Positions 33,901 to 44,189 are shown, numbered from the stretch's first letter. The stretch: 64,000 nt of DNA from an uncultured Verrucomicrobia subdivision 3 bacterium (GCA_903922735.1 CAIXUZ010000035.1:1-64000); one strand, 5' to 3'. Made by a program: numbers and translations. Notes: generated by a model from the sequence alone, not told the origin.

Positions 33901-35142
33901 CCAAAGATTCGCGCCCAAATTGTGAAACAACTAATGGATCAAGGGAAAGTGACGGACAAAGAGTTCCAGTATAGAAAGAAAAATGGAGAGGTCGGAACGG
34001 GGATATATTCAGCTCATCGCATTCACCTCAAAAATGTCCCGCATATTCTATCAGCGGTGAAGGACATCACCGAGCGCAAGCGGGCGGAAGGGGCATTGCT
34101 CGAGAGTGAACGGCTCCACCGGCTGCTCTTCACCAATTTGCAAGACGCCTTGGTGACTGTGGAATCTCCCACGTGGAAGATTGTCATCGCCAATCCGGCC
34201 GCCGTGAAAATGTTCCGGGCCAGGAATGTCGAGCAATTGCTCGCAGCCAAACCGTGGGAGCTATCCCCCGAATTTCAGCCCGATGGCCAGTCTTCTCTCC
34301 AGGCGGCGCGGGTGGTGATTAATAAAGCGATGCAACAGGGCACTCATTCCTTCGAATGGCGCCATCGGCGATTGAAGGGCGAGGAATTTCCGGCGTCGGT
34401 GTTGCTGTCGCGTGTTGAAGTGGCGGGGCGTACGTTGGTTCAGGGAACCGTGCGTGACCTTACCGAGCGCGTCCGGCTGGAACAGGAAGTCTTGAACATC
34501 AGTGACTGGGAGCGCCGCCATATCGCGCAAGATTTACATGATGGTTTGGGGCAACTGCTGGTGGGCGCGGGTTATCTGGCTGATTCGCTGCGCCAAGACA
34601 TGACCGCAAAATCGGAGCCCTGGGTGCCGCGATTGAACCGGATTCAAGCGGCGATTAATGCGGCGGGAAAACAGGCGCGGGATGTGGCCCGTGGCGTGCA
34701 GCCCGTGGAGCCGGAGCCGAATGGCTTGATGACGGCTCTGGCCAAGCTGGCGCAACAAACCAGCGAGCTGTTTCACGTCCGCTGTGATTTCAAATGTCAC
34801 CCACCGGTCAACATTGAGGATTGCCAGACCGGCACCCACCTGTTTCGGATCGCCCAGGAGTCCGTGACTAATGCCATCAAACATGGCAAGGCGAAGCGCA
34901 TTTCGCTTCACTTGACGCAGACGCCAAAGCAAATCACTCTGGCCATCAAGGATGATGGCGTGGGTTTGACCAGTTCGCGGCAGAAGAAAGACGGCATGGG
35001 CTTGCGCATCATGAATTATCGAGCCGGCATCATCGGCGGGACGCTGACGATTAACAATAAATCCGTCATCGGCACTACGGTGACCTGCCGCGTGCCAGTT
35101 TCCGACGGAAAGCATCGGCCGGCAAAGGGTGGAAAGGATTGA
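30943..35142 (+). CDS. Multi-PAS sensor histidine kinase (nine PAS, NarL/DesK type)
   Basis: This 1399-aa soluble kinase has nine successive PAS domains, each about 125-140 residues and each closed by a DITERK(Q/R/L)-AE type linker (for example after residues about 165, 290, 410, 535, 660, 790, 925, 1050 and 1185). A short coiled coil (LNETLEQRVAERTAAL) stands before the seventh. The catalytic part is HisKA_3 with phospho-His near 1192 (RRHIAQDLHDGLGQLL) and a HATPase_c domain ending GMGLRIMNYRAGIIGG. No membrane segment, so it senses cytoplasmic ligands. The cognate regulator gene follows 1 bp later. Confidence 0.95.
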   Translation: MTGRKTAVKRKPSRSPGGGRAKVPAPFAPVAGAEARWRSEERYRSVVNVMTEGMVLQTAEGTIIDCNEQAVRILGQTRNQILGRTSQDPHWRAVREDGSPFPGEEHPAMITLKTGQPCRQVVMGLQLPKGILRWISINAEPLFWNNKIKPAAVVVTFSDITERKRVESLLQESNELLSLFMQHSPIFAYIKEITPDASRVLFASDNFREMVGIPGSAMQGKTMAELFPAEFAAKITRDDQAVLASGEVLKVDEELNGRHYATVKFPIVRGGRSLLAGYTIDITDRKQAEVQREQFYQLFNISTDLMVFADPQGCFQRVNPATLRLLGYTEAELLEKPFLSFVHPDDRRSTNDEMTRQMQTGSTMNFINRYRCKDGSVRWLSWRANYVVAEGITYATARDITEQRQAEQELKGLEASYHDLYEHAPDMYVSTDSATGSVIRCNQTFLNATGYTRDEIIGQPVFALYQPESQPVARQAFEQFIATGSLRNLELILKRKDGSALPISLNASAVRDPQGRILHSRSTLHDITERKQAEAALRQSEERFRAIADFSPDIISIFDREGRLVFNSAAAFKIHGYRADELENRSTFDFIHPEDGPGVTAAFSRLLEGQAEEVKVQYRYRNVDGSYKWMEAIGRNELTNPHINGIIAISRDITERKLAEKKLRKSQQFIMETGRIGKVGGWEFEIQTGKQTWTEAVYDIHEVDTSYEPTVEKGIKFYTPASRPVIEQAVKEAIEQGKAFDVELDIITAKGNLRWVQAIGKRDSERCRIFGFFQDITERKQAELKLRQLNETLEQRVAERTAALQEGEERFRAIATNTPDHLLIQDLELCYQLVINPQLGLSEAEMIGKTDQDLFKPADAARLTALKKRVLKTGKPVRLETPFPNMKGELEYFEGIYTPKRNVTGKVDGLIGYFRNVTERKRSEETLKESEAKFSVAFKNSPTPMNISRVDNGLIVDANDAFIAATGYSYNEVINSNIKALGIWANPKIRAQIVKQLMDQGKVTDKEFQYRKKNGEVGTGIYSAHRIHLKNVPHILSAVKDITERKRAEGALLESERLHRLLFTNLQDALVTVESPTWKIVIANPAAVKMFRARNVEQLLAAKPWELSPEFQPDGQSSLQAARVVINKAMQQGTHSFEWRHRRLKGEEFPASVLLSRVEVAGRTLVQGTVRDLTERVRLEQEVLNISDWERRHIAQDLHDGLGQLLVGAGYLADSLRQDMTAKSEPWVPRLNRIQAAINAAGKQARDVARGVQPVEPEPNGLMTALAKLAQQTSELFHVRCDFKCHPPVNIEDCQTGTHLFRIAQESVTNAIKHGKAKRISLHLTQTPKQITLAIKDDGVGLTSSRQKKDGMGLRIMNYRAGIIGGTLTINNKSVIGTTVTCRVPVSDGKHRPAKGGKD

Positions 35143-35143
35143 T

Positions 35144-35836
35144 ATGGCAAAAACTGATTCTGCAACGCTCCAGACCGGCCCCACGAAGGGGGGGTCGCGC
35201 AAAAAAATCCTGATCGTGGATGATCATCCCATGATGCGGGAAGGCTTGCGCGGCATCATCAACCGGGAACCGGATCTGGTGGTCTGCGGCGAAGCCGATT
35301 GCGCCCGCAAGGCCCTGCTGCTAATCGAGAAAATCATCCCTGACCTGGTGCTTGTGGACATCACGCTGCCCGAAAAGAACGGGCTGGAGCTGGTGAAGGA
35401 TCTCAAGGCTCTCCATCCGGAGTTGGTCACGCTCGCCCTCTCCATGCATGACGAGTCCCTTTACGGCGAACGGATGTTGCGGGCGGGTGCCAAGGGTTAC
35501 ATCAACAAACATCAACCACCCGAGGAATTACTTAAGGCCATCCGCATGGTCCTGGCTGGCCGCATCTATGTGAGTCAGGAAATGTCCGAATCTGTCCTGC
35601 AACGGTTTTCCGGCCGATCGCCCATGGCGCAGTCGCCCATGCAAATCCTCACTGATCGCGAGTTTGAAATCTTCCAGTTGTTCGGCGAAGGCAGGACCGG
35701 CAAAGAAATCGCCCGGCAACTCCAGTTGAGTGATAAAACCGTGGCTGTTCACAGCGCCAACATCCGGCAAAAACTCCGCCTCAAGACCACCGCCCAGTTG
35801 ATCCGGCTGGCGGTCCAGTCGGAGGATAGGGGTTGA
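35144..35836 (+). CDS. NarL/FixJ family response regulator
   Basis: The 230-aa DNA-binding regulator has a receiver domain (KKILIVDDHPMMREG; phospho-Asp in LVLVDITLPEKNG; Lys in GYINKHQPPEEL) and a C-terminal LuxR-type HTH (LTDREFEIFQLFGEGRTGKEIA, then LSDKTVAVHSANIRQKL; here in two parts). I use ATG 35144, one base after the kinase stop, with a GGAAAGG element just upstream. It is certainly the partner of the nine-PAS kinase. Target genes unknown. Confidence 0.95.
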   Translation: MAKTDSATLQTGPTKGGSRKKILIVDDHPMMREGLRGIINREPDLVVCGEADCARKALLLIEKIIPDLVLVDITLPEKNGLELVKDLKALHPELVTLALSMHDESLYGERMLRAGAKGYINKHQPPEELLKAIRMVLAGRIYVSQEMSESVLQRFSGRSPMAQSPMQILTDREFEIFQLFGEGRTGKEIARQLQLSDKTVAVHSANIRQKLRLKTTAQLIRLAVQSEDRG

Positions 35837-35937
35837 TCCCAATATTATTTAGGGAGAATGGAACCGCAGTTCACCATCGCGCGGTTAAAAGTTGATTTTC
35901 GGCGGCAATCGTTTTTAATTGGCGAGCTTATTTTCAA

Positions 35938-37143
35938 ATGAACATCCACGAATACCAAGCCAAACAGTTGCTCGCCCAATACGGCGTCAATGTTCCGTAT
36001 GAAATTCCCGCCAAGTCGCTCGCCGAAGTGCGTCCGGCGGCGGAGAAAATCGCCGCCAGCGGCAGCGCCAAGGTGGTCGTCAAATCACAGATCCATGCCG
36101 GCGGACGCGGCAAAGGAACATTCAAGAGCGGCTTCCAGGGCGGCGTGAAAGTCGCTGGTTCGGTGGATGAGGCTGTGGGCTTCGCCGAAAAGATGCTTGG
36201 CCAGACGCTCGTCACCAAGCAGACCGGTGCGGACGGCCGCCGGGTGCAGACGCTGCTCCTGGCCGCCGGGGCGAAGATCAAAAAGGAATTCTATCTCGCC
36301 GTGCTGCTCAACCGCGAAACCTCCCGCCCGCTCATCATGGCCAGCACCGAGGGCGGCATGGACATCGAGGAAGTCGCCGAGAAGCATCCCGAAAAGATTT
36401 GCAAGGAGACGATTGATCCCGCCGTCGGCATCATGCCGTATCAGGCGCGCAAAGTTGCCGCCGCGCTCGGGCTTAAGGGCGACCTTTTTAACGCCGGTGT
36501 GAAGCTCATCACCGGCGTCTATAACACCTGGTGGGAATGCGACGCCTCGATGGTGGAACTGAATCCGCTCGCGATTGTCGAATTGGCCGACGGCAAGGAA
36601 ACCGTCATGGCGCTTGACGCAAAAATATCTTTGGATGACAACGCGCTCTACCGCCACAAAAACATCCAGGAAATGCGCGACTTGAACGAAGAAGCGCCCC
36701 TGGAGATCGAGGCCAGCAAGTTCAACCTTAATTACATCAAGCTCGACGGCTCGATCGCGTGCCTGGTCAACGGCGCGGGCCTGGCGATGGCGACGATGGA
36801 CATCATCCAGCATTTCGGCGGCAATCCGGCGAACTTCCTCGACGTGGGCGGCGGCGCGAGCAAGGAGCAGGTCACGGCGGCGTTCAAGATCATCTTGAGC
36901 GATCCGAACGTGAAGGGCATCATGGTCAACATTTTCGGCGGCATCATGGACTGCAACGTCATCGCCACCGGCATCGTCGCGGCGGTGAAGGAAACCGGCC
37001 TGAAACTCCCGCTGGTGGTGCGCCTCGAAGGCAACAACGTGCTGGCCGGCAAAAAAACGCTGGCGGAGTCCGGCGTCGCCATCATCAACGGCGATTCGAT
37101 GGCCGATGCGGCCAAGAAGATTGTGAAGGCGGTCGCCCGGTAA
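35938..37143 (+). CDS. sucC: Succinyl-CoA ligase (ADP-forming) subunit beta
   Basis: The 401-aa beta subunit has an ATP-grasp fold, converting succinyl-CoA plus ADP to succinate, CoA and ATP in the TCA cycle. It begins [20 protein letters not shown], and shows [33 protein letters not shown], and the C-terminal CoA-ligase domain with NFLDVGGGA and [10 protein letters not shown]. Length is normal. sucD follows after 29 bp. Confidence 0.97.
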   Translation: MNIHEYQAKQLLAQYGVNVPYEIPAKSLAEVRPAAEKIAASGSAKVVVKSQIHAGGRGKGTFKSGFQGGVKVAGSVDEAVGFAEKMLGQTLVTKQTGADGRRVQTLLLAAGAKIKKEFYLAVLLNRETSRPLIMASTEGGMDIEEVAEKHPEKICKETIDPAVGIMPYQARKVAAALGLKGDLFNAGVKLITGVYNTWWECDASMVELNPLAIVELADGKETVMALDAKISLDDNALYRHKNIQEMRDLNEEAPLEIEASKFNLNYIKLDGSIACLVNGAGLAMATMDIIQHFGGNPANFLDVGGGASKEQVTAAFKIILSDPNVKGIMVNIFGGIMDCNVIATGIVAAVKETGLKLPLVVRLEGNNVLAGKKTLAESGVAIINGDSMADAAKKIVKAVAR

Positions 37144-37172
37144 ACTGAACGAAATAAAAACCATTTTTTCCC

Positions 37173-38075
37173 ATGTCCATCCTCGTCAAACCCAGCACCA
37201 AGGTACTCGTCCAAGGCATCACCGGCAGCTTCGGCGCCAAGCACGCGCAGCTATCGATTGATTACGGCACGCACATCGTCGCCGGCGTCACGCCCGGCAA
37301 AGGCGGACAATGCTTCGAGCACGGCGGCAAGAAAGTTCCGATTTATGACACCGTTGCCGAAGCGGTGAAACAATCCGGCGCGACCGCCAGCGCGGTATTT
37401 GTGCCGCCGCCGTTCGCTGCCGATGCGATTCTCGAAGGCGCCGATGCCGGACTGGATCTGGTTGTCGCCATCACGGAAGGCATTCCCGTCCGTGACATGG
37501 TGCGCGTCAAACGCGCGCTGGAAGGCAACACCAAGACACGCCTCATCGGACCGAATTGTCCCGGCATCGTCACCCCCGGCGAAGGCAAGGATTCTCACGG
37601 CGGCTGCCGTATCGGTATCGCGCCTGGTTACATTCATAAGCAGGGCAACATCGGCGTGGTCTCGCGTTCCGGCACGCTGACTTACGAGGCGGTGTGGCAA
37701 CTCACCTCGCGCGGGGTCGGTCAGTCCACCTGCGTCGGGATCGGCGGCGATCCCGTGAATGGCACTTCGCACCTCGATGTCATCAAACTTTTCAACGCCG
37801 ACCCCGAAACGACCGGCATCATCATGATCGGCGAAATCGGCGGCAGCGCCGAAGAAGAAGCAGCGGAATGGATCAAAAAGAATTGCAAGAAGCCGGTCGC
37901 CGGATTCATTGCCGGTGCCACGGCGCCGCCCGGACGCCGCATGGGTCATGCCGGCGCGATTGTCAGCGGCGGCAAAGGCACGGCGGCGGCCAAGATCGCG
38001 GCCTTCAAGGACGCCGGCATCGGCATTGCCGTCACGCCGAGCGAAATGGCGGACACGCTGTTGAAAATGATGTAA
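37173..38075 (+). CDS. sucD: Succinyl-CoA ligase subunit alpha
   Basis: The 300-aa alpha subunit carries the CoA-binding Rossmann domain ([21 protein letters not shown]) and the phosphohistidine site [17 protein letters not shown] near the C-terminus. [14 protein letters not shown] and [15 protein letters not shown] are also family-typical. It forms a complex with SucB/C beta just upstream. A terminator lies after the gene. Confidence 0.97.
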   Translation: MSILVKPSTKVLVQGITGSFGAKHAQLSIDYGTHIVAGVTPGKGGQCFEHGGKKVPIYDTVAEAVKQSGATASAVFVPPPFAADAILEGADAGLDLVVAITEGIPVRDMVRVKRALEGNTKTRLIGPNCPGIVTPGEGKDSHGGCRIGIAPGYIHKQGNIGVVSRSGTLTYEAVWQLTSRGVGQSTCVGIGGDPVNGTSHLDVIKLFNADPETTGIIMIGEIGGSAEEEAAEWIKKNCKKPVAGFIAGATAPPGRRMGHAGAIVSGGKGTAAAKIAAFKDAGIGIAVTPSEMADTLLKMM

Positions 38076-38091
38076 TTTTTTCTGACTTGAG

Positions 38092-38139
38092 AATTGCGAA
38101 TTCGGGATGATGGTTCATTCTGGATTCGCAATTTTTATT
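38092..38139 (+). terminator. Terminator after sucCD
   Basis: A perfect 10-bp stem, aattgcgaat (38092-38101) with attcgcaatt (38124-38133), encloses a 22-nt loop and continues into TTTATTT. It lies 17 bp after the sucD stop and only 5 bp before the next start codon. Confidence 0.7.
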
Positions 38140-38143
38140 TGGC

Positions 38144-38962
38144 ATGGGCATTGTTGATTTCATCCTGAATCTCGCCGGGCTGCTGCTGTGGCTGAACTGG
38201 CGCTCCGTCCGTTTCGATCCGCTCGCGAAACGGACGCCCGCGACGCTGATGGGCACGTTGCGTCCGGCGGACCCCAAAAAGATCCGGCGCTGGCATCTGC
38301 TGGCGATCATCGCCGGTTTGCTGGTCCTGCGGGCCATGGTCTATCGGTGGATCGGGCCGTTATGGGTGGCGAAACTGGATTTGGTGGCCACCACGCCGCA
38401 GTTCCGCAGCAATTTGTTTCCCGATATTTTGTTTTTTTCCTTTTTAAGCTTTGGTCTGACGCTGGTGGTTTTTTATGTCGGAGTGCTGCTGCTGTCGATA
38501 TTGCATGGGCCGGAGCCGATCCACCGGTTGGTGAAAATTCCGATGGGCCGCGTGGATGGATGGCCCGTCTGGCTTAAAGTTCTGCTGCCTTTGATTATCG
38601 TGTCGGTATTTTGGTGGCTCTTGAGTTGGCCGCTGGATGGGATGCAAAAACTGCCGGTTTCGATGGCGCAACGTTGCGAGCAATCTTTGGTCATCGGCCT
38701 GGGCAGTTACGTGGTCTGGAAATTTCCGACGGGGGCGTTGCTCGGGCTCTATTTGCTTAACAGTTACATTTACTTTGGCAAACATCCGTTTTGGAAATAT
38801 GTCAGCCTTGCCGCGCAAACCCTGTTGCGCCCGTTGAAACCAATTCCCTTGCGGATGGGGAAGGTGGATTTTGCGCCGGTGGTGGGAATCGCCATTATTT
38901 TTTTGGCGGCCGAAGGAATGGAGCGCGGGCTGGTCTGGCTTTACGCGAAACTGCCGCTTTGA
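38144..38962 (+). CDS. YggT-like membrane protein
   Basis: A 272-aa protein with six or so transmembrane stretches (about 1-18, 50-68, 90-125, 145-165, about 180-210, 240-262). The C-terminal part, HPFWKYVSLAAQTLLRPLKPIPLRMGKVDFAPVVGIAII (seen in two pieces: FWKYVSL..LLRPLKPIP and DFAPVVGI), follows the YggT pattern of P-F-x-L-xx-P-LRPI and D-SP-V. YggT proteins are inner-membrane proteins of uncertain role. It starts right after the sucCD terminator, so it probably has its own promoter within or before it. Confidence 0.75.
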   Translation: MGIVDFILNLAGLLLWLNWRSVRFDPLAKRTPATLMGTLRPADPKKIRRWHLLAIIAGLLVLRAMVYRWIGPLWVAKLDLVATTPQFRSNLFPDILFFSFLSFGLTLVVFYVGVLLLSILHGPEPIHRLVKIPMGRVDGWPVWLKVLLPLIIVSVFWWLLSWPLDGMQKLPVSMAQRCEQSLVIGLGSYVVWKFPTGALLGLYLLNSYIYFGKHPFWKYVSLAAQTLLRPLKPIPLRMGKVDFAPVVGIAIIFLAAEGMERGLVWLYAKLPL

Positions 38963-38968
38963 AAAGCA

Positions 38969-40078
38969 TCAGGCTGTGCGGGCTGGCGGCACTTTGACCG
39001 TGACCGTTGATCCGCCGTTCTGGCCGCTGGCGATGGCCAGCGATCCGCCATGGAGTTCGGCCAGTTTTTTGGCGATGGCCAGACCGAGGCCCAGGCCTTG
39101 CTCATCCGCGATCTTTCGCTCGAATTGCACGTAGGCACCGATGCGCCGGATTTGTTCGGTGGAGAAACCCCGCCCGGCATCGCGCACGGAAAATTCAATC
39201 TGGCCGTTAACCGCTGCCAGCGTGACGCGCACGGGCTGGCCGGCCTCTGAAAACTTGAACGCGTTTTGGACCAGCTCCCTGGCAATTTTGCGAACGTACT
39301 CATCGGCCATGGCCGGCGAAACATCCTCCGCCAGTTGCAATTCCAGATCGGTGGTGCGACCGGCGCGGCCAGCCTGGTCGGTGGCTTCTTCGCGGGCGAT
39401 TTGAGCCGCCCGGGCGGCTTTGGCCGTGCGGAGGGAAGCAACGTTTTCGGGGTCGCTGGCGACGATTTCCATTTGCGCGTAGATGAGAAAGTTTTCGATC
39501 AGCCGTTCGAGGCGCTGGCTGGATTGGCAGATTTCCCGGCTCATTTCGGAAATGGTCCTGGCATCCAGCGTGGCGGCTGATTCCGCGAGCATTTCAGCGT
39601 TGGTTATGATGCCGTTGAGCGGCGTGCGCAGTTCATGCGGCATCATCAGGGAAATCTGGCTGCGGAGCAGGGAAAGTTTTTTTTCCGCCTCGGCGCGGAC
39701 GGTTTGAACTTTGCGGAGGCGGGCGTTTACCGTTGCATACAGCTCTTCTACCTTGAACGGTTTGGGCAGGTAATCGTCCGCTCCCAACTCCATCCCATGT
39801 CGCATGCCGGCGGCGTCGGCCATGCCGGTCATCAGGATAAACGGGATGGCCGCAGTGGTGGCGTCAGTGCGTAATTTCGTCAGCGTGATGTAGCCGGCGT
39901 CGGCTTTCCCCATCATGTTGACGTCGCACAAGATGAGGTCGGGGATATATTCCCGCGCCTTGGCGTCGCCGGTGATGCAGTCTGTGGCCTCCGCAACTTC
40001 AAACCCCTGTTGTTCCAGCGCGAGCCGGATCATTTCGCGCAACCAAGGTTCGTCGTCTATGACCAATATTTTTTTCAT
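38969..40078 (-). CDS. Response regulator-histidine kinase hybrid
   Basis: The 369-aa protein has an N-terminal receiver (MKKILVIDDEPWLREM; phospho-Asp in LILCDVNMMGK; Lys in YLPKPF) joined by a coiled coil (RKVQTVRAEAEKKLS) to HisKA (phospho-His in MPHELRTPLNG) and HATPase_c (N-box ELVQNAFKFSEAG, G-boxes RDAGRGFS and GLGLGLAIAKK). I start at ATG 40078 where the receiver begins; ATG 40093 and 40117 are also in frame. Between the HisKA and ATPase parts is an Ala/Arg-rich stretch. No membrane segment. Target unknown. Confidence 0.92.
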   Translation of the reverse strand: MKKILVIDDEPWLREMIRLALEQQGFEVAEATDCITGDAKAREYIPDLILCDVNMMGKADAGYITLTKLRTDATTAAIPFILMTGMADAAGMRHGMELGADDYLPKPFKVEELYATVNARLRKVQTVRAEAEKKLSLLRSQISLMMPHELRTPLNGIITNAEMLAESAATLDARTISEMSREICQSSQRLERLIENFLIYAQMEIVASDPENVASLRTAKAARAAQIAREEATDQAGRAGRTTDLELQLAEDVSPAMADEYVRKIARELVQNAFKFSEAGQPVRVTLAAVNGQIEFSVRDAGRGFSTEQIRRIGAYVQFERKIADEQGLGLGLAIAKKLAELHGGSLAIASGQNGGSTVTVKVPPARTA

Positions 40079-40175
40079 CTCGGTTACAGGCATCGAAGGA
40101 AGCAAATCTTGTTCCAATTAACACCTGTTAAGCGCCAACAAAGCGCCAACCTTGACGTAACTGTGAACAATCTGC

Positions 40176-41471
40176 CTATTTGCGTTTATCGAGCGGAACG
40201 AATTCGTTGATGGTCTTGCCCGTATAAATCTGGCGCGGCCGATAGATGCGGCTCTTCGGCTCTTCCATGATTTCCTTGTAATTCGCAATCCAGCCGGGCA
40301 TGCGGCCGATGGCGAAGATCACGGTGAACATCTCCACCGGAATGCCGATGGCGCGCATGATGATGCCGCTGTAAAAATCCACGTTCGGATACAGCTTGCG
40401 CTCGACGAAATAGGGATCCTTCAGCGCCGCCTCTTCCAGCTTTTTGGCGATGTCCAATAACGGGTCGGTGATATGCAATTTGGACAGCACCTCGTCACAC
40501 GCCTTCTTGATGATCTTCGCGCGCGGGTCGTGATTTTTATACACGCGATGGCCGAAACCCATGAGCTTCTTGCCGCTGTTTTTATCCTTGGCCGCCGTGA
40601 TGAATTTTGAGCCGTCGTCGCCCTCTTTGTGAATTTGGGCCAGCATCTCCAGCACGGCCTGGTTCGCGCCGCCATGGAGCGGTCCCCAGAGGGCGCACAC
40701 GCCTGCCGCGCAACTGGCGAAAAGATTCGCCTGGCTTGAAGCCACCATGCGCACCGTCGAGGTGGAGCAATTCTGTTCATGATCCGCGTGCAGCAGGAAA
40801 ATCAAATCCAGCGCCTTCACCACTTCCGGTTTCAATTCGAAATCCTCGTAGGGAGTCGAGAACAGCATGTGCAGGAAGTTGGCCGTGTATTTGTAGGACT
40901 GCTTGGGATAGATCAGCGGCAGCCCCTTGGATTTGCGATATGAATAAGCCGCAATCGTGCGGACTTGCGAGAGCAATCGTGCCACATAGATATCAAACTG
41001 CTTGTTCCGGCCCCACTGCCAGCGCATCAGATCATCATCAAAACAGCTCGCCGCATTGATCATTGCCGAGAGGATGGCCATCGGGTGTGCGCCGCCGGGG
41101 AAGCCCTGAAAATGGAACTTCATGTCCTCATGCAAATATTGGTTCTCCGTGAACAGGTCGGAAAACTTTTTCAATTGCGCATGGTTCGGCAGTTCACCGT
41201 AGATGATCAGATACGCCGTCTCGACGAAATTGGACTTTTCCGCCAATTCTTCGATGGGAATGCCGCGGTAGCGCAGGATGCCCTTGTCGCCGTCAATGAA
41301 CGTGATGTTGCTCGTGCAGGAACCGGTGTTGCCGTAGCCGTCATCAATCGTGATGTAGCCGGTGTTGGCCCGCAGCGCTGAAATGTCCACGGCTTTTTCA
41401 TTCTCGCTGCCCGTCAGCGTGGGCAGGGTAAAAGTTTTTCCGTCCAGTTCCAGTTTGGCTTCGTTGCTCAT
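40176..41471 (-). CDS. gltA: Citrate synthase
   Basis: The 431-aa type II citrate synthase condenses acetyl-CoA with oxaloacetate. The catalytic residues are visible: His in [16 protein letters not shown], His in [15 protein letters not shown], and Asp in [29 protein letters not shown] (here [19 protein letters not shown]) is intact. The N-terminal extension ([23 protein letters not shown], in part) is of the hexameric Gram-negative type. With sucCD 2 kb away it forms a loose TCA grouping. Confidence 0.96.
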   Translation of the reverse strand: MSNEAKLELDGKTFTLPTLTGSENEKAVDISALRANTGYITIDDGYGNTGSCTSNITFIDGDKGILRYRGIPIEELAEKSNFVETAYLIIYGELPNHAQLKKFSDLFTENQYLHEDMKFHFQGFPGGAHPMAILSAMINAASCFDDDLMRWQWGRNKQFDIYVARLLSQVRTIAAYSYRKSKGLPLIYPKQSYKYTANFLHMLFSTPYEDFELKPEVVKALDLIFLLHADHEQNCSTSTVRMVASSQANLFASCAAGVCALWGPLHGGANQAVLEMLAQIHKEGDDGSKFITAAKDKNSGKKLMGFGHRVYKNHDPRAKIIKKACDEVLSKLHITDPLLDIAKKLEEAALKDPYFVERKLYPNVDFYSGIIMRAIGIPVEMFTVIFAIGRMPGWIANYKEIMEEPKSRIYRPRQIYTGKTINEFVPLDKRK

Positions 41472-41708
41472 GGTTTTAGAATATCAATAATTAGAATTTC
41501 TAGAAATTTGCCGACGAACATTCCGCTTGGCAAGCGGCGAAAGGGAAAATTTTCAATGGCCGCTTCTCCTATCTTGGCCGTTATTGACCCTTTCGCCTGA
41601 AATCAGTCTGCGGCTTCACGGTTTTCGGCCATCCTCCCGCGTCCGCACGACAGGCCCCGACAAATTTCTTTTGCTTTCCCACCCCGCCGTTTAATTTGTC
41701 GGCTGCAA

Positions 41709-43115
41709 ATGGCCTTAAAACTTTTCAACACCCTCACGCGCTCCATCCAGGAGTTCGCTCCGCTTGACCCGCAAAAGAAAAAGGTCGGGATGTATTGTTG
41801 CGGCCCTACGGTCTACGACTTCGCGCACATCGGCAACTGGCGCACCTTCGTTTTCGCTGACCTGGTCCGCCGCACGCTGGAATTTTCCGGCTATGACGTG
41901 AAGCACGTCATGAACATCACCGACGTGGAGGACAAAATCATCAAGCGTGTCCGGGAGAATAAAACCACCCTCCGCGAGTTCACCGGCCGGTTTGAGGCCG
42001 CCTTTTTCGACGACCTGAAAGCGCTCGGCTGCCGCGAACCGCATCTGAAACCGCGCGCCACCGGGCATATCCCCGAAATCATCGCGTTGGTTGAAAAGCT
42101 CATCGCGCGCGGTGTGGCTTACCAGGCGGCGGATGGCTCGGTTTATTTTTCCATCGAAAAATATCGCGGCGGTGGTTGCTGCTACGGCCAGTTGCTCAAG
42201 CTGAATCTGGATGAAATGCGCGCCGGCGAACGCGTCGCCTCGGACGAATACGAAAAGGAATCCGTGGCCGACTTCGCGCTCTGGAAGGCTTACGTGCCGG
42301 CAGACGGCGAGGTGACCTGGGGCAGTCCCTGGGGCCAAGGTCGGCCCGGCTGGCATATCGAATGTTCCGCCATGAGCATCAAGGCGCTTGGCGAGACGTT
42401 CGACCTGCACCTTGGGGGCGAGGATTTGAAATTTCCGCATCATGAGGACGAAATCGCCCAGAGTGAAGGCGCCACCGGCCGGCCGTTTGTGAAACACTGG
42501 CTGCACGGAGCGCATCTGCTCGTCGAGGGCAAAAAGATGAGCAAATCGCTCGGAAACTATTTCACGCTGCGCGATCTGCTGGCCCAAGGTTTTACGGGTC
42601 GCGAAGTGCGCTTTCTCCTGCTCACTGCGCATTACCGCGAGACGTTTAATTTTACGCTCGATGGATTGCACGGTGCCAAAACCGCCTTGGGCCGCATTGA
42701 TGAATGTGTGGGCAAGCTGCGCGAGTTGGCGGGTTCTCAAACAAGTTTTGCTGGTGATCCTGCTTCAATTGCTCCGTTCGTAAAAGCTCTGAACGAAGAT
42801 TTAAACATATCTGAGGCTTGGGCGTGTGTGTTTGATTGGGTTCGCGAAATGAACAGCCGGCTGGCCCAAAACACACTCACTCCCGAACGCGCAGCAATTG
42901 CGTTAGGAACATGGGAAAATTTTGATTCCATCCTCGGCATCGGCGTGAAAACCGAAGCCGAAGTTCCCGCCGAAATTGCCGCTCTCGCCGACGAACGCAT
43001 CGCTGCAAAGAAAGCAAAAGATTTCAAACGCGCCGACGCCATCCGTGAGGAATTAAAGGCGAAAGGGTGGGCCATCGAAGACACCCCCAAAGGAATAAAG
43101 TTGAAAAAGATTTGA
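41709..43115 (+). CDS. cysS: Cysteine-tRNA ligase
   Basis: The 468-aa class I synthetase charges tRNA-Cys. It has the N-terminal [20 protein letters not shown] (HIGH motif as HIGN; first zinc Cys), the zinc ligands in IECSAMS and [10 protein letters not shown], the KMSKS motif as KKMSKSLGN, and the C-terminal DALR-type helical domain ending with [20 protein letters not shown]. Length is normal. tmk follows 39 bp later. Confidence 0.97.
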   Translation: MALKLFNTLTRSIQEFAPLDPQKKKVGMYCCGPTVYDFAHIGNWRTFVFADLVRRTLEFSGYDVKHVMNITDVEDKIIKRVRENKTTLREFTGRFEAAFFDDLKALGCREPHLKPRATGHIPEIIALVEKLIARGVAYQAADGSVYFSIEKYRGGGCCYGQLLKLNLDEMRAGERVASDEYEKESVADFALWKAYVPADGEVTWGSPWGQGRPGWHIECSAMSIKALGETFDLHLGGEDLKFPHHEDEIAQSEGATGRPFVKHWLHGAHLLVEGKKMSKSLGNYFTLRDLLAQGFTGREVRFLLLTAHYRETFNFTLDGLHGAKTALGRIDECVGKLRELAGSQTSFAGDPASIAPFVKALNEDLNISEAWACVFDWVREMNSRLAQNTLTPERAAIALGTWENFDSILGIGVKTEAEVPAEIAALADERIAAKKAKDFKRADAIREELKAKGWAIEDTPKGIKLKKI

Positions 43116-43154
43116 TTTACTCCGCCGGGCGTAAATCATGAACCGCAACCGCCC

Positions 43155-43811
43155 ATGACCAAAGGCCTGTTCATCTCGTTCGAGGGCACCGAAGGGTGCG
43201 GCAAGTCCACGCAGGTTGAACTGCTCGCGCGTCAGCTGCGCGTGCTCGGTCATCGCGTGCGCACGTTGCGCGAGCCGGGCGGCACGCCCATCGGCGAGGA
43301 AATCCGCCACACCCTTAAGCACAGCCACGCCAATGCCGCGATGACGGCCGAGGCGGAACTGCTCCTGATGAACTCCAGCCGCGCCCAGCTCGTCCGCGAA
43401 GTCATCCGCCCCGCGCTGGACACCGGGGAAATTGTCTTGTGCGACCGCTTTTATGATTCCACCACGGCGTATCAAGGCTACGGTCGCGAACTGGACTTGG
43501 AAAAAGTGAAGACGGTCATTGATTTTGCCGTCGGTGAAACCCGCCCGGATTTAACCCTGCTCTTCACGGTCGCTCCGGAAATCAGTGAACTGCGCCGGGC
43601 CATGCGCCAGTCCACTTTGCCCTTCATGCGTGATCGCATCGAAGAGTCGGACCGGAAATTCTTCCAGCGGGTGGATCAGGGGTTTGCCGCCCTCGCCGCC
43701 GCCGAACCGGGTCGCATTAAGGTGGTGGAGGCTTCCGGCTCGGTGGAAAATGTCTTCGCTAAAATCTGGAACCTCGTCCAGCCGGCGCTGCCCAAAGTCG
43801 GGCGCTGGTGA
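43155..43811 (+). CDS. tmk: dTMP kinase
   Basis: The 218-aa thymidylate kinase makes dTDP from dTMP. It has the P-loop FEGTEGCGKSTQ, the motif LREPGGTPIGE, DRFYDSTTAYQGYGR and a lid with RIEESDRKFFQRV. The E/D-R pattern of the family is kept. It runs with cysS and the next small gene. Confidence 0.96.
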   Translation: MTKGLFISFEGTEGCGKSTQVELLARQLRVLGHRVRTLREPGGTPIGEEIRHTLKHSHANAAMTAEAELLLMNSSRAQLVREVIRPALDTGEIVLCDRFYDSTTAYQGYGRELDLEKVKTVIDFAVGETRPDLTLLFTVAPEISELRRAMRQSTLPFMRDRIEESDRKFFQRVDQGFAALAAAEPGRIKVVEASGSVENVFAKIWNLVQPALPKVGRW

Positions 43812-43856
43812 TTTTGTTTGCCGGATTCAAAACGCAGGGTAAGTTCCCTTCAGACC

Positions 43857-44189
43857 ATGATTGAAAAAACCATCAGCGAGATTGAGGCGCAAATCGGCGG
43901 CGCCGATTCCGTCAGCGCCGAACGCAAGGCTGAATTGCTAAAATTGCTCGGCACCTTGAAGACGGAGGTCGCCGAACTTTCCAAAACCCACGGCGAACAG
44001 GCCGACAGCATCGCCGGTTTTGCCAAGGTTTCCGCCTACGAGGCCACGCGCACGGAACAAAATCCGCAATTGCGCGAGCTGTCCAATCAAGGCCTGGTTT
44101 CCTCCGTGGAAGGCTTTGAGCAATCCCATCCCAAACTCGTCCAGATCGTCAACCGCATCAGCCAGACGCTGGCGGATTTGGGAATTTAA
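43857..44189 (+). CDS. DUF4404 family protein
   Basis: The 110-aa, mostly helical protein is acidic (MIEKTISEIEAQIGG; ERKAELLKLLGTLKTEVAELS) with a C-terminal helix (HPKLVQIVNRISQTLADLGI). The two-helix pattern and length fit DUF4404. Function not known. I use ATG 43857; a start at 43818 would overlap nothing useful. It ends in a 4-bp convergent overlap with plsC. Confidence 0.8.
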   Translation: MIEKTISEIEAQIGGADSVSAERKAELLKLLGTLKTEVAELSKTHGEQADSIAGFAKVSAYEATRTEQNPQLRELSNQGLVSSVEGFEQSHPKLVQIVNRISQTLADLGI

